64,000 nt of DNA from Streptomyces tagetis (GCF_018069565.1 NZ_JAGPNL010000003.1:310001-374000); one strand, 5' to 3'. Shown: positions 18,269 through 27,036, counted from the stretch's first letter. Notes: generated by a model not told the origin, from the letters alone. Made by a program: numbers and translations.

Positions 18269-18381
18269 TCCACGCCACGGCATCGACGAGGGGAAAGGAT
18301 TTCCCGGCCGGGGTAAACCACTGGGGCGACGGCGGCTGTATCAGGGTGTCACTGCTCTGATCCCGAAGGGGGACGCTGGAG

Positions 18382-18702
18382 ATGGTCGAGCCTGTGGTGG
18401 TGGTCGTGGCGCTCGCGGGCGCCCGGCTGGTGTACGCGCTGGTGGCGCTGTGGACGCGCCCGGCGTGGGAGCGCGCGTGGGCGCACGCCGTGGCCACGGT
18501 GGTGCGGGCGTCCGGGCCCGGCGGCGTGGTCGAGGTCACCCGCGCCGACGGAGACAAACTCACGGCCCGCCGGGCCACGCAGCCCCCGCCGGCCACGAAG
18601 CCCGGAGCCACCACGAAGACCCGGACGACCGTGGCACCCCGGACCACCCGGACCACCCCGACCACCCGGACCACCCAGACGTCCGGAACGGACCGCCGAT
18701 GA
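18382..18702 (+). CDS. Small membrane-anchored protein upstream of a sigma factor
   Basis: A 106-residue product starting at ATG 18382 after GGGGGACGCTGGAG. An N-terminal hydrophobic helix (VVVVVALAGARLVYALVALW) is followed by a short beta-rich segment (GVVEVTRADGDKLTARR) and a Thr/Pro-rich tail made of TTRTT-like repeats. The stop overlaps the sigma-factor start (ATGA), so the two are translated together. The short membrane-plus-strand layout is reminiscent of the 'effector-associated constant component' proteins of actinobacterial conflict systems, but the match is weak and I treat it as unassigned. It could anchor or regulate the sigma factor or protease encoded next. Confidence 0.75.
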   Translation: MVEPVVVVVALAGARLVYALVALWTRPAWERAWAHAVATVVRASGPGGVVEVTRADGDKLTARRATQPPPATKPGATTKTRTTVAPRTTRTTPTTRTTQTSGTDRR

Positions 18703-19436
18703 CCGCCGAACCGGCCGTAGGGCCCCGCGACTTCGCCCGTGACTTCGCCCGTGACTTCGAGACCTTCTTCTCCCGCGCGTACGCGCGCCTGCTGGCCCAG
18801 CTCATCATGGTGTCCGGCAGCCGGGAGGACGCCGAGGACGCCCTCCAGGAGGCGTTCGCCGAGGCGTACCGGGCCTGGGACCGCATCGCCGGGTACGACC
18901 TGCCCGAGGCGTGGGTGTACCGGGTCGCCGTCCAGCGGGTGTGGAAGACGACGCGCCGACGCCGCAGGGGCCAAGAGCGGCTGCCGGACCTGCCGGTGCC
19001 CGTCCGGGCGAGCCCCCAGCAGAGCGCGGAGGCCCGCGAGGTGCTGGCGTTGCTGGCCGCCCTGCCACCCCGCCAGCGGATCACCATGGTGCTGTTCTGC
19101 CTGCACGGCTGGAGTCAGAGCGAGATCGCCGAGGCGCTGCGGATGACGCGGGGCGGCGTCGCCGCGAACGTGTCCAAGGCGCGCGCGACCCTGAGGGAGG
19201 CCCTCGACATGGCGGCGGACGACACGACAGGCCGGGACCCGTTCGTGGCCGCACCGGAGCCGACCGGCATGGGCCGCTTCACGGCGGCCGGACCAGCCGG
19301 ACCAGCCGCCCCCGCCGACGACCCCGTCGTCACCGCCCTGCGCACCACGGAGGCGTGGCTGCGCGCGGCCCTCCAGGCGGCCCCGGAGGCCCGCGAACGG
19401 GCGCGCGCCGCGCTGGCCCGCCGGTGGGAGAAGTGA
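18699..19436 (+). CDS. RNA polymerase sigma factor, ECF-like
   Basis: A 245-residue protein starting at an ATG that overlaps the preceding stop. Region 2 is visible as SREDAEDALQEAFAEAYRAW and region 4 as the helix-turn-helix around WSQSEIAEALRMTRGGVAAN, with a short linker, matching the ECF class of sigma factors. After region 4 there is an extra ~70-residue Ala/Pro-rich tail, longer than in a minimal ECF factor. The N-terminus carries a DFARDFARDFE repeat from a 12-bp tandem repeat. No classical zinc anti-sigma gene is adjacent; instead a membrane protein precedes it and an M48 membrane protease follows, which suggests control by membrane sequestration or proteolysis. Confidence 0.9.
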   Translation: MTAEPAVGPRDFARDFARDFETFFSRAYARLLAQLIMVSGSREDAEDALQEAFAEAYRAWDRIAGYDLPEAWVYRVAVQRVWKTTRRRRRGQERLPDLPVPVRASPQQSAEAREVLALLAALPPRQRITMVLFCLHGWSQSEIAEALRMTRGGVAANVSKARATLREALDMAADDTTGRDPFVAAPEPTGMGRFTAAGPAGPAAPADDPVVTALRTTEAWLRAALQAAPEARERARAALARRWEK

Positions 19437-21364
19437 GCGTGACCGCCCTCGTGGGGTGGGTGCGAGGGCTGCTCGCGGTGGGCCTGCTCGCCGGGTTCTA
19501 CGTCGTGGCGTTGGCGCTGCTCGCCGCCGACACGGTCCTGGTCGCCCTGGTGCTGTGGGCGATCCTCGAAGCACCGGCGCGGGCGGGCAACTGGTCGCTC
19601 GCCATCGGCGGCAGCATCCCGGCGGTCTTCGCCCTCGTGTACGGCATCGCCACGGTCAGCCGCGCCGAGACGCACCCGCCGGGCGCGGTCCTCGTCCGCC
19701 GCGCCGAGGCGCCCGGCTTGTGGCGGCTGGTCGAGGAACTCGCCCGGCACCTGCGCACCCGCCCGCCCGGCCGCGTCTACCTCACCCCGGACGCCAACGC
19801 CTCGGTGTCGGAGGAGGCCCGGCTGCTCGGCTTCGCCGTCGGGCGGCGCACCCTGTACCTCGGCGTGCCCCTGCTGCGGCTGGAGCCCCTGGAGCTGCGC
19901 GCCGTCCTCTGCCACGAACTGGGCCACTACGCGGGCCTGCACACCCGCTTCGGCGCGCTCACCCACCGCGGGGCGGCCTCGCTGCGCTCGACGCTGTTCC
20001 GGCTGCGGATGACCGCGCGGTCGGACGGGTCCAGGATCGGGTACGCCTGGCTGTTCCAGGCGGTGATCGGCGCCTACGCGTGGCTGTACCTGCGCGTGTC
20101 GCTCGCCGTGCGCCGGCGTCAGGAGCTGGAGGCGGACGCGGAGGCGGTCGCCCTGGCCGGACCGGCGGCGACGGCCGGGGCGCTGCGCTCGGTCCACGCG
20201 CTCGGCATCACCTGGGCCGGGTTCGTGAGCCGGTTCCTGCGGCCGGTGCAGGGGGTCGGTTTCGTCCCCGAGGACGTGTACGGGGCGTTCGGCGCGATGC
20301 TGGACGACCCGCGTGTCCGGGAGCGGACGGCGGCGCTGCGGGCGCACCCGGTCGAGGCGGGCCGCTCCCCGCTGGACTCCCATCCGCCGCTGGCCCGGCG
20401 GCTGGCGCTGATCGAGGCCCGGCCCGCGGGGGAGCCCCGGATCGCCGTCGAGGCGGGGCCGCTGCTCACCGACCGGACACCGGCGTCACGGGTGCAGCGG
20501 AAGCTGCTCGCCGAGACGGGCGGCCCGGCGACCGCGCTGCCGACGGCGGTGTGGGCCGAGGTGGCAGCGGAGGCGTTCGCCATCGAACCGGCGAGCCTCC
20601 TGCTCGACGCGGCGGGCGGCACCGACCCGGCCGAACGGCCCACCCTCGGCACCGTCCTCGACCTGCTGGAACACGGCGGACCCAGCGAAAACGGCAGGCA
20701 CGACGAACACGACGGACACGGCGAACGGGCCGCCCTGCTGCGCCGCCTCACCGACGCGCCCGACCCCGAAGGACAACTGGCCGAAGCGCTCTACGCGTTG
20801 ACCGGACAGGCCCTCGCCGGGGCGGGCCGGGCACGCTGGGTCCTGAGCTGGACCCGGGGCTACGTGCTGGAGTGCCCGCAGGACCCGGACGGCAGCCTGG
20901 AGGCCCTGGTCACGGCCGCGGCCCGGGACCGTACGGGGGTACGCGCGCTGCGCGGCGAGCTGGCGCGGCTCGGTCTGGACACCGGGGCGCCGGTCGTCCT
21001 GGCCCTGCGGACGGTCGCGGCACCGGCCGGGCGGACGACGACCCGGCGCACCGCCCGACGCGCCCCGGACCTGGTCGTCGAGGAGCTGCGGCGGCAACGG
21101 AGGGTCGCCAGGGTGACCGTGGGCGCGCTGGTCGTCACGGCGATGGTGTGGGTGGCGGCGCTGATCGGCGCGGACCCGTACCGGCCGGGCCCGCCGCCGT
21201 ACCGTCCGGTGCCTCCGCAGGGGCCCCTCCTGCCGACGGTGTCCGCCCCGGTGCGGCTTCCGGACCCGGGCCTCGGCGACCCGCTGCCCTGGCCCAGCCT
21301 CACGGTACGGCTCCCGGTCCCGTCGGTCAGCCTGCCGATCGTGCCGCTCAGCCCGACGGGGTGA
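19433..21364 (+). CDS. Membrane M48-family metalloprotease
   Basis: A 643-residue protein beginning at the GTG overlapping the sigma-factor stop (GTGA); a second GTG two codons later is possible. Two N-terminal transmembrane helices precede an M48 catalytic domain with CHELGHYAG (H161, E162, H165) and the downstream glutamate ligand in RRQELEADAEAVAL. A further helix (VTVGALVVTAMVWVAALIG) near residue 570 is followed by a Pro-rich tail. M48 enzymes such as HtpX clear damaged membrane proteins in the cytoplasmic membrane. Tight coupling to a sigma factor and a small membrane protein suggests a membrane-stress module; the ~250-residue C-terminal extension is unusual for the family. Confidence 0.9.
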   Translation: MSVTALVGWVRGLLAVGLLAGFYVVALALLAADTVLVALVLWAILEAPARAGNWSLAIGGSIPAVFALVYGIATVSRAETHPPGAVLVRRAEAPGLWRLVEELARHLRTRPPGRVYLTPDANASVSEEARLLGFAVGRRTLYLGVPLLRLEPLELRAVLCHELGHYAGLHTRFGALTHRGAASLRSTLFRLRMTARSDGSRIGYAWLFQAVIGAYAWLYLRVSLAVRRRQELEADAEAVALAGPAATAGALRSVHALGITWAGFVSRFLRPVQGVGFVPEDVYGAFGAMLDDPRVRERTAALRAHPVEAGRSPLDSHPPLARRLALIEARPAGEPRIAVEAGPLLTDRTPASRVQRKLLAETGGPATALPTAVWAEVAAEAFAIEPASLLLDAAGGTDPAERPTLGTVLDLLEHGGPSENGRHDEHDGHGERAALLRRLTDAPDPEGQLAEALYALTGQALAGAGRARWVLSWTRGYVLECPQDPDGSLEALVTAAARDRTGVRALRGELARLGLDTGAPVVLALRTVAAPAGRTTTRRTARRAPDLVVEELRRQRRVARVTVGALVVTAMVWVAALIGADPYRPGPPPYRPVPPQGPLLPTVSAPVRLPDPGLGDPLPWPSLTVRLPVPSVSLPIVPLSPTG

Positions 21365-21386
21365 CCCGGGGGCGGTGCCGGTCGGG

Positions 21387-21917
21387 TCAGCGACGGCGGT
21401 GGCGCCGTCTCGGCGGCGGCTCCTCGGCGGGAGGACCGGGCCGCCACCAGCCGAACCGGTCCTCCCGCCGCCAGGAACGCCCGGGGTCCGGCCCGGGTGA
21501 CCCGGGTGAGGGGACGTCGGCGGCGGGGCCCGTACCCGTGCCAGGGGAACCCGGCCCGGCGCCGGGCTCCCAGGCGAAGGGGTCGGCCGCCGGGGGCGGC
21601 GGAGGCGTCGCGCCGGTGTCCGGGCGCGCGCGGAAGCCCGGCGGTTCCCCGGCCGCCGCCCGGGATGCCCCGGCCGCCCCGGACGCCGCCCCGGACGCCC
21701 GTGGGGCCGTACGGCGACGGTCGTACGCGGCCCGCCGCGCCGGGTCGAGCAGGGTCTCGCGGGCCCGCTGCAAGCGCCGGAAGGTCTCCGCGTCGCCGCC
21801 CCGGTCGGGATGGTGGGCGAGGGCCCGGCGGCGGAACGCCCGGGTGATCGCGGCCCCGTCGGCGTCGGGAGGGACGCCGAGCACGGCGTAGGGGTCGGGT
21901 TCGCCGGCCGGGGTCAT
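21387..21917 (-). CDS. DnaJ-domain protein
   Basis: A 176-residue protein with an N-terminal J domain (about residues 8-68) carrying the essential HPD motif in LAHHPDRGG. The remaining ~105 residues are Pro/Ala/Gly-rich and basic at the end, with no zinc-finger or client-binding domain. A J domain alone suggests a specialised co-chaperone that stimulates an Hsp70. Its ATG overlaps the stop of the upstream gene (ATGA), so it is probably dedicated to that protein. It converges on the M48 protease gene with only 22 bp between stops. Confidence 0.88.
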   Translation of the reverse strand: MTPAGEPDPYAVLGVPPDADGAAITRAFRRRALAHHPDRGGDAETFRRLQRARETLLDPARRAAYDRRRTAPRASGAASGAAGASRAAAGEPPGFRARPDTGATPPPPPAADPFAWEPGAGPGSPGTGTGPAADVPSPGSPGPDPGRSWRREDRFGWWRPGPPAEEPPPRRRHRRR

Positions 21918-22630
21918 CGCACCGCGACCTCGGCCCGGCGGCAGACCAGCCGCCAGGAGGCGCGGTGCGCGGGCCCGGACAGCCCCGCCCCGTGCCCCGA
22001 CGCGAAGGTCACCCACCGCCGTCCGGCGAGATAGCACCAGACGTCCAGGTCGTTCTGGTCGCCGCGGTAGTGGAAGTCGCCGCGGTCGAGGACGTCGCCG
22101 TTGACGTACGGCCACTGCAACCGCGCCTGCGCCTCCTCCGGCAGATGCCCGAGGAACCCCCGCATCCGCGCCGACAACGGCACGCCGTCACCGCCGAGTC
22201 CGTCCTCCCGCCCACCCTCGCCGGAGGGCGCCCGTGACGCCTTCCGCACGACCACCGCGTGCCGCAACGAGGACGGCACGAAGGGCACCACCGTGAGCAA
22301 CTGGGCGGGCCGCCCACGGTCGTTGACGGTCGGCGTGCACTCGGCGAGCCCCCGCTCCCCGAGGACCACGGCGTACGGGCGCTCGCCGCCACGGTGGCAG
22401 TACGCCCACCAGTCGACGACCGGCCCGACCCGCGCCTCCATCCGCTCGCGCACCCCCTCGCCGAGCCGGTCCCACCAGAACTCCCGTCCGGGCCGGTCGA
22501 CGAAGCCGAGCACCCCGGCCTCGTACAGGGGCCCCGCGACATGCCGCTCCCCCGGAGGCCCCCCGCCCCGCCGCTCCAGGGAACCGCGCCGCCCCACCAC
22601 CCCGCCCCGCCGCACCGGCCACCACGCCAT
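21914..22630 (-). CDS. Unrecognised soluble protein coupled to the DnaJ gene
   Basis: A 238-residue product taken from the ATG at 22630, which follows GGGGAGGGG; an in-frame extension to 22735 is possible but lacks a site. The protein is Trp-rich and without membrane segments or signal peptide (for example REFWWDRLGEGVRERMEARV and VDWWAYCHRGGERPYAVVLG). I do not recognise a family. The 4-base overlap with the J-domain gene suggests the two act together, perhaps as substrate and co-chaperone. Confidence 0.7.
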   Translation of the reverse strand: MAWWPVRRGGVVGRRGSLERRGGGPPGERHVAGPLYEAGVLGFVDRPGREFWWDRLGEGVRERMEARVGPVVDWWAYCHRGGERPYAVVLGERGLAECTPTVNDRGRPAQLLTVVPFVPSSLRHAVVVRKASRAPSGEGGREDGLGGDGVPLSARMRGFLGHLPEEAQARLQWPYVNGDVLDRGDFHYRGDQNDLDVWCYLAGRRWVTFASGHGAGLSGPAHRASWRLVCRRAEVAVR

Positions 22631-22768
22631 CCGGCCCCTCCCCCGAAGCCCCCCGCGAACCCCCCATTCTCCCCACCCCACCCCCACCGAGAAAGAGGCC
22701 GACCGACTGCCCGGCCCTCCCGGCGTCCTCCTCAAGTCCGCTACCCGTCCCTACCGTTGGACCCCTCG

Positions 22769-23290
22769 GTGCCCGCCGATGCCCGGCCCGTCGCCCCGGC
22801 GGGCTCCACGCTCCCCCGGCTCGCGGCGACGCTCCCGCACACCCTGGCCCTGCTCGACCCGCGTCACGGCGCCGAGGACGTCACCCGCCGGGTGGAAGAA
22901 CCGGCGGAACACCTGAATTCCCCGTGGATCGACCTGCTGGACGTGGGCGGAGACATCCTCGCCCGGGGCGACGAGCCCACCCTCGGGAGCCCGTTGGCCG
23001 ACGTCCTCGCTCTGGCCGGCTGCTCCCGGGCAAACGCCCCGGTCCGGCTGCTGATCGCGGGACCGGGACTGGACGGCGAGGTCCCCTTGGACGCCCTGCG
23101 GCGGCTGCTGGGCCCCCTCGTCCACGCCTTCACCGAGCGCGACACGGAGGCCCTCGGCGGCATCCTGGACCGGCACCCCTCGGAGGCGACGGCCATGCTC
23201 GCCGCGGCGGCCCGCGGAATCCGCGGCACCTGCGAGGTACGCGACGCCGGACTCCCCGGCCCCCTGACCCGGCGTCCGGGTCAGCCGTAG
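22769..23290 (+). pseudogene. Truncated DUF1152-like gene remnant
   Basis: The frame encodes a segment strongly resembling the C-terminal half of DUF1152 proteins: WIDLLDVGGDILARGDEP followed by SPLADVLALAGC and PVRLLIAGPGLDGEVP. Full-length members are roughly twice this length, with a nucleotide-binding-like N-terminal half that is absent here; the upstream continuation of the frame is antisense to the neighbouring gene. The first usable start, GTG 22769, has no ribosome-binding site. Its last 10 bases overlap the convergent LysR gene. It is most likely a decayed remnant, although a short expressed protein of 173 residues cannot be excluded. Confidence 0.55.
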
Positions 23291-24234
23291 ACCACCGACC
23301 ACGGGCGCGGGGTGCCTTCCGGGGGGCGGGCGCGGGTGGCCGTGTGGTCGCGGGCGAGGACGTCGGCCGCGAGGTCCGCGAAGCGGCGGGCGGCCGGGTG
23401 GGCGCCCCGTCCGGCGGGCCAGGCGCCGCTGATGCGCAGGGTGAGCGGGCGTCCGGCCAACGGCCGCCAGGCAACGCGGGGTTCCTTGCGGGCCACCGGA
23501 CCCTGGTCGAAGGCGACCCCGTGCCCCGCCGTCACCAGCGCGAGCAGGAACTCCGGGTTGGAGGCGTGCCGCAGCCGCCCGGGGACGAAGCCCCCGGCAC
23601 GGCACACGTCGAGGACCCGGTCGTACCAGCCGGGCGCGTGGGCGCGCGGGAAGAGCACCAGGTCGTGGCCGGACAGCTCGCCGAGCGACACCTCCGGCAG
23701 CCGGGCCAGGGGCGAGGTGCGCGGCAGGACGACGCCCAGGTCGAGGGAGACCTCGGGCCCCAGCCGCAGGTCGGTGGCGTCGACGGGGTGGTGGACGAGC
23801 CCGGCGTCCAGCCCGCCCGAGGCGAGCAGCCGTACCTGCTCCTCGGTGGAGACCTCCTGGAGGTCGACGGTGAGTCCGGGGGCATGCTCGGCACAGGCGG
23901 CCAACAGGGCGGAGAGCACGGCGGCCGTGGTGTCGGGCGGCACGCCCGCGCGGAGGGTGCCCAGCGCGCCGTCACCGGCGCGGCGGGCCAGCGCGCGCAG
24001 CCGTTCCTCCCGGGCGAGGAGGTCGTGGGCCTCCTCCAGCAGGGCCGCCCCGGCGGCGCTCAGCCGGACACCGCGCTGCGAACGGTCGAACAGCTCCGCG
24101 CCGAGGTCCCGCTCCAGCCGCCGGATCGCCTGACTGAGCGGCGGCTGCGCCATCCCCAGTCGCTCGGCGGCCCGGCTGAAGTGCAGCTCGTCGGCGACGG
24201 TGACGAAGAGACGCAGGTGGCGCAAGAGATCCAC
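23281..24234 (-). CDS. LysR-family transcriptional regulator
   Basis: A 317-residue protein from the GTG at 24234, where the LysR signature starts (LLRHLRLFVTVADELHFSRA). Helix-turn-helix at residues ~18-40 (AAERLGMAQPPLSQAIRRLE) and a periplasmic-binding-like effector domain from ~90 onward. It is divergent from a class A beta-lactamase-like serine hydrolase 114 bp away, the classical AmpR/ampC-style arrangement, so it probably activates or represses that gene in response to a small ligand. The intergenic DNA contains five 8-bp direct repeats that could influence binding. Confidence 0.92.
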   Translation of the reverse strand: MDLLRHLRLFVTVADELHFSRAAERLGMAQPPLSQAIRRLERDLGAELFDRSQRGVRLSAAGAALLEEAHDLLAREERLRALARRAGDGALGTLRAGVPPDTTAAVLSALLAACAEHAPGLTVDLQEVSTEEQVRLLASGGLDAGLVHHPVDATDLRLGPEVSLDLGVVLPRTSPLARLPEVSLGELSGHDLVLFPRAHAPGWYDRVLDVCRAGGFVPGRLRHASNPEFLLALVTAGHGVAFDQGPVARKEPRVAWRPLAGRPLTLRISGAWPAGRGAHPAARRFADLAADVLARDHTATRARPPEGTPRPWSVVYG

Positions 24235-24276
24235 GCCCGGGATCGTACGGGGACCACCTCCGGGTGGCCAGCACGA

Positions 24277-24316
24277 CGCACCCACGCACCCACGCACCCA
24301 CGCACCCACGCACCCA
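24277..24316. repeat. Five tandem copies of an 8-bp unit in the lysR/bla intergenic region
   Basis: Five perfect copies of CGCACCCA lie between the divergent start codons. The unit is not a multiple of three and is non-coding. It sits 32 bp before the serine-hydrolase start, so slippage would change promoter or operator spacing. Confidence 0.9.
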
Positions 24317-24348
24317 CGGAACGGCCCATCGACGGCAAGGAGTTCACA

Positions 24349-25281
24349 GTGACCGAGGAACGCATCCGGCAGGTCTTCACCGGAGCGGGCGCCGAGGGAC
24401 AGGTGCACGTCCTCCCCATCGAGGGGCCCGCCGACGCGCAGGGCGAGAGACGCGCGGAGCCGGAGGACGGCCCGGAGGTCGCCGTGGGCGCCGACACCCC
24501 CGTCGTGATCGCCTCGATCTTCAAGGTGCTGCTGGTGCTGGAGTTCGCCCGGCAGGCCGCCGCCGGCCAGCTCGACCCACGGGAGCGGGTACGGGTGACC
24601 GCGGCCGACCGGCTCGGCGGCTGGGGCACGGCCGGCTGCCTGGACGACGTCGAACTGTCCCTGCGCGATCTGGCCCACTTCGCCCTGTCGGTCAGCGACA
24701 ACACCGCCGCCGACCTGCTGCTGGACCGCGTCGGCCTGGACACCGTACGGCTGCTCGCCGCGAGCCTCGGGCTGGAGCGGACCCGGATCACGGGCGGCCC
24801 GCGCGACCTGCTGGAGTCGATGCTCGCGGAGGTCGGGGCGCGCGACGAGGCCGAGTTCGCCGTCCGCTACCCCGCCCTGCCCGACGACCGCAAACGGCGG
24901 CTCGCCGTACTGGACCCCCGCCACACCACGGCGAGCACCCCCCGCGACATCACCCGCCTGCTCCGCCTCGTCTGGAACGACACCGCCGCCCCACCCGAAG
25001 CCTGCGCCCTCGTACGTGACTTGATGGCTCGTCAGGTATTCCGGCACCGGCTGGTGTCGGGCTTCCCGGATGACGTCGCGGTCGCGGCCAAGACCGGCAC
25101 CCTGCCGGGGCTGCACATGGAGGCGGGCGTCGCCCGCTACCCCGACGGAGCGCACTACGCGATCGCCGTCTTCGCCCGCACCCACGACCTCGCCGCCTCC
25201 CGCGCCACGGTGGACGCCGCGATCGGCCGGGCCGCGGGCATCGCCGTCGGCCACCTGCGGGACGGCGGCCACCGCCGCTGA
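24349..25281 (+). CDS. Class A beta-lactamase-like serine hydrolase
   Basis: A 310-residue protein whose GTG start at 24349 follows AAGGAG. All three active-site motifs of the penicillin-recognising fold are present: S56-x-x-K59 (ASIFKVLL), S116-D117-N118 (SVSDNTAA) and K248-T249-G250 (AAKTGTLPG). No signal peptide is visible, so unlike secreted beta-lactamases the product is predicted cytoplasmic. The short N-terminus before the SxxK serine also fits an intracellular hydrolase. A true beta-lactam-hydrolysing role is uncertain; an amidase or esterase activity on another substrate is equally possible. Likely regulated by the divergent LysR protein. Confidence 0.88.
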   Translation: MTEERIRQVFTGAGAEGQVHVLPIEGPADAQGERRAEPEDGPEVAVGADTPVVIASIFKVLLVLEFARQAAAGQLDPRERVRVTAADRLGGWGTAGCLDDVELSLRDLAHFALSVSDNTAADLLLDRVGLDTVRLLAASLGLERTRITGGPRDLLESMLAEVGARDEAEFAVRYPALPDDRKRRLAVLDPRHTTASTPRDITRLLRLVWNDTAAPPEACALVRDLMARQVFRHRLVSGFPDDVAVAAKTGTLPGLHMEAGVARYPDGAHYAIAVFARTHDLAASRATVDAAIGRAAGIAVGHLRDGGHRR

Positions 25282-25364
25282 CCAGGGCACATATGCGTTC
25301 GCGTATCACCTGGGGCCGATTCCGGTCTTGGACAGGCGTGTTCACGCCCTGGTCTGCTCCTCCC

Positions 25365-26408
25365 ATGACTCAGGACACCCACGTCACGGGCGGACCGGAC
25401 GCCCCCTCCCGCCGCGGGCTCGGCCGCCGGATGCTGCTGCGCGGTGCCGCGCTGGGCGCGACCGCCCCGCTGATCGCGGCCTCGGCCGCCACCGCCACGC
25501 CCGCCACCGTCACGCCCGCCGCCCCGGCCGGGAGGGGCGGGCGGGGCCCGGCCGCCGGCGCGGCGTCGTTCCGCTGGCTCGGCACCGCCGGCTGGCGGAT
25601 CGACGTGGGCGACCGGACCGTCCTCTTCGACCCGTACCTCACCCGCTTCCCCACGGGCCTCTTCACCGGCGGCTTCGACCCGAAGACGCCGCTGCTCTGC
25701 AAGCCGGAGACCGTGGACGCGCACATCGGCCGCCCCGAACTCGTCCTGGTCAGCCACTCCCACTGGGACCACCTCGCCGACGTCCCCCACATCGCCAAGA
25801 CCACCGGCGCCCGCGTCGTCGGCACGGAGACCACGTACCACCTGCTGGTGGCCCTGGGCGTCGACCCGGACCGGATCTCCGTGGTGAAGGGCGGCGAGGT
25901 GATGGACTTCGGCGGGATCACCGTCGAGGCCGTACCGAGCCTGCACAGCCGCAACAAGGCGTACTCCTACTTCGCCCCGGGCACCCTGCACGCCCCGCCC
26001 GCGACCGCCCCGAGCACCATCGCCGACCTGCCCGAGGGCGACACGCTCGCCTTCCAGGTGACCGTCGGGACCGACGGCCCGTCGGCCTTCCTCATGGGGG
26101 CCAGTGACTTCGACGAACGGGCGGTACGCGGCCTGCGCCCCGACCTCGCCATGGTCGCCGTCCCCGCCGGCACCGTCACCCCCCGCTACGTGCCCCGCCT
26201 GCTGAAGGCACTGGACCACCCCGGCGTCCTCGTCCCCGTCCACTGGGACAACTTCGAGGTCCCGCTGAGCGGTACGCCCCCGCGCGACCCGGCGATGGAC
26301 CTCGACGCCTTCCTCACCGAGGCCGGCAGGACGTCCCCCGCGACCCGGATCGTCGTCCCGGACTACCGGACGGTCTACGACGCCACCCTGCACCCGACGA
26401 CGGACTGA
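25365..26408 (+). CDS. Tat-exported metallo-beta-lactamase-fold hydrolase
   Basis: A 347-residue protein starting at ATG 25365. The N-terminus has a twin-arginine type signal (GRRMLLRGAALGATAPLIAA). The mature domain carries the MBL metal-binding motif SHSHWDHLAD, a second histidine in PSLHSRNK and an acidic/histidine ligand in VPVHWDNFEVP. The family (UlaG/RomA-like fold) contains lactonases, phosphodiesterases and related hydrolases. There is no obvious ribosome-binding site, and an upstream in-frame start at 25293 is possible. It follows the serine hydrolase by 83 bp on the same strand, so co-transcription is possible. Confidence 0.88.
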   Translation: MTQDTHVTGGPDAPSRRGLGRRMLLRGAALGATAPLIAASAATATPATVTPAAPAGRGGRGPAAGAASFRWLGTAGWRIDVGDRTVLFDPYLTRFPTGLFTGGFDPKTPLLCKPETVDAHIGRPELVLVSHSHWDHLADVPHIAKTTGARVVGTETTYHLLVALGVDPDRISVVKGGEVMDFGGITVEAVPSLHSRNKAYSYFAPGTLHAPPATAPSTIADLPEGDTLAFQVTVGTDGPSAFLMGASDFDERAVRGLRPDLAMVAVPAGTVTPRYVPRLLKALDHPGVLVPVHWDNFEVPLSGTPPRDPAMDLDAFLTEAGRTSPATRIVVPDYRTVYDATLHPTTD

Positions 26409-26419
26409 ACAGGGACGGG

Positions 26420-26760
26420 GCGGCCCCGGGCCCAACGGCGAAGCGCCGAACGGGGGCCGACGCCTCGCGTCGCCACTCGGGCTCCTCCTCGTCCGTCCGC
26501 GCGAGGATCACGCCCGGACGGGGCCGTTCGTCCAGCCATGCCCCCAGCCCTGTGACGTCACCGGTGATGACGGCCGCGAGCAGGCACGCGTGGCACTCGC
26601 TCTCTTCCCCAACGCGCGCCGGGATGCGTCTCGTCGTCGCCTTCCAGCCCGACGCGCCAGGTCGGCCGTGCGGTCATCCGCCCACACAGTGGGGCAGTTG
26701 TCGCCGTTGGTGTCGGGGCCCTCGCCGAAGACAGTAGAACCGTGATCCGGGCCCCTGCCT
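26420..26760 (-). pseudogene. Decayed minus-strand coding remnant
   Basis: On the minus strand a frame reads GDNCPTVWADD near 26690-26722 and then, one frame over, continues as GWKATTRRIPARVGEESECH and ITGDVTGLGAWLDERPRPG down to about 26420 without a clear start or stop. Pieces with CPTVWADD followed by a GWK motif are common in small Streptomyces proteins encoded beside XRE/DUF397-type regulator genes. The need to change frame suggests a frameshifted, inactive copy. Downstream to 27036 I see no other gene. Confidence 0.4.
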
Positions 26761-27036
26761 ACTCGGTTGTGCCCTGTTGCATGAGCCTCCCGCCACGCCT
26801 GACGAGCGTCCAGGGTGACCCCCGGCCACCATGGATTGTCGGCCGGCCTCCCTGAATCCCAACTGGTCGCCCTCAGCGGGACTGGGTACTGCCGAGCCGT
26901 CGGCCCTCGCCCCGCGCCGGGTGGACAGACCAGGGCGGGGGCGCGGAGAATCGGGGGCGGGTCCGTGCCGCACCGCTCCGTGTCCGTGCGGTCCGTCCCG
27001 TGAGGTGAGGACTCCACGGCGGCTCCACCAGAACGG

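Noticed and set aside
24277..24316. CRISPR or attachment-site repeat
   Set aside because: Simple 8-bp tandem repeat with no spacers and no integrase nearby.
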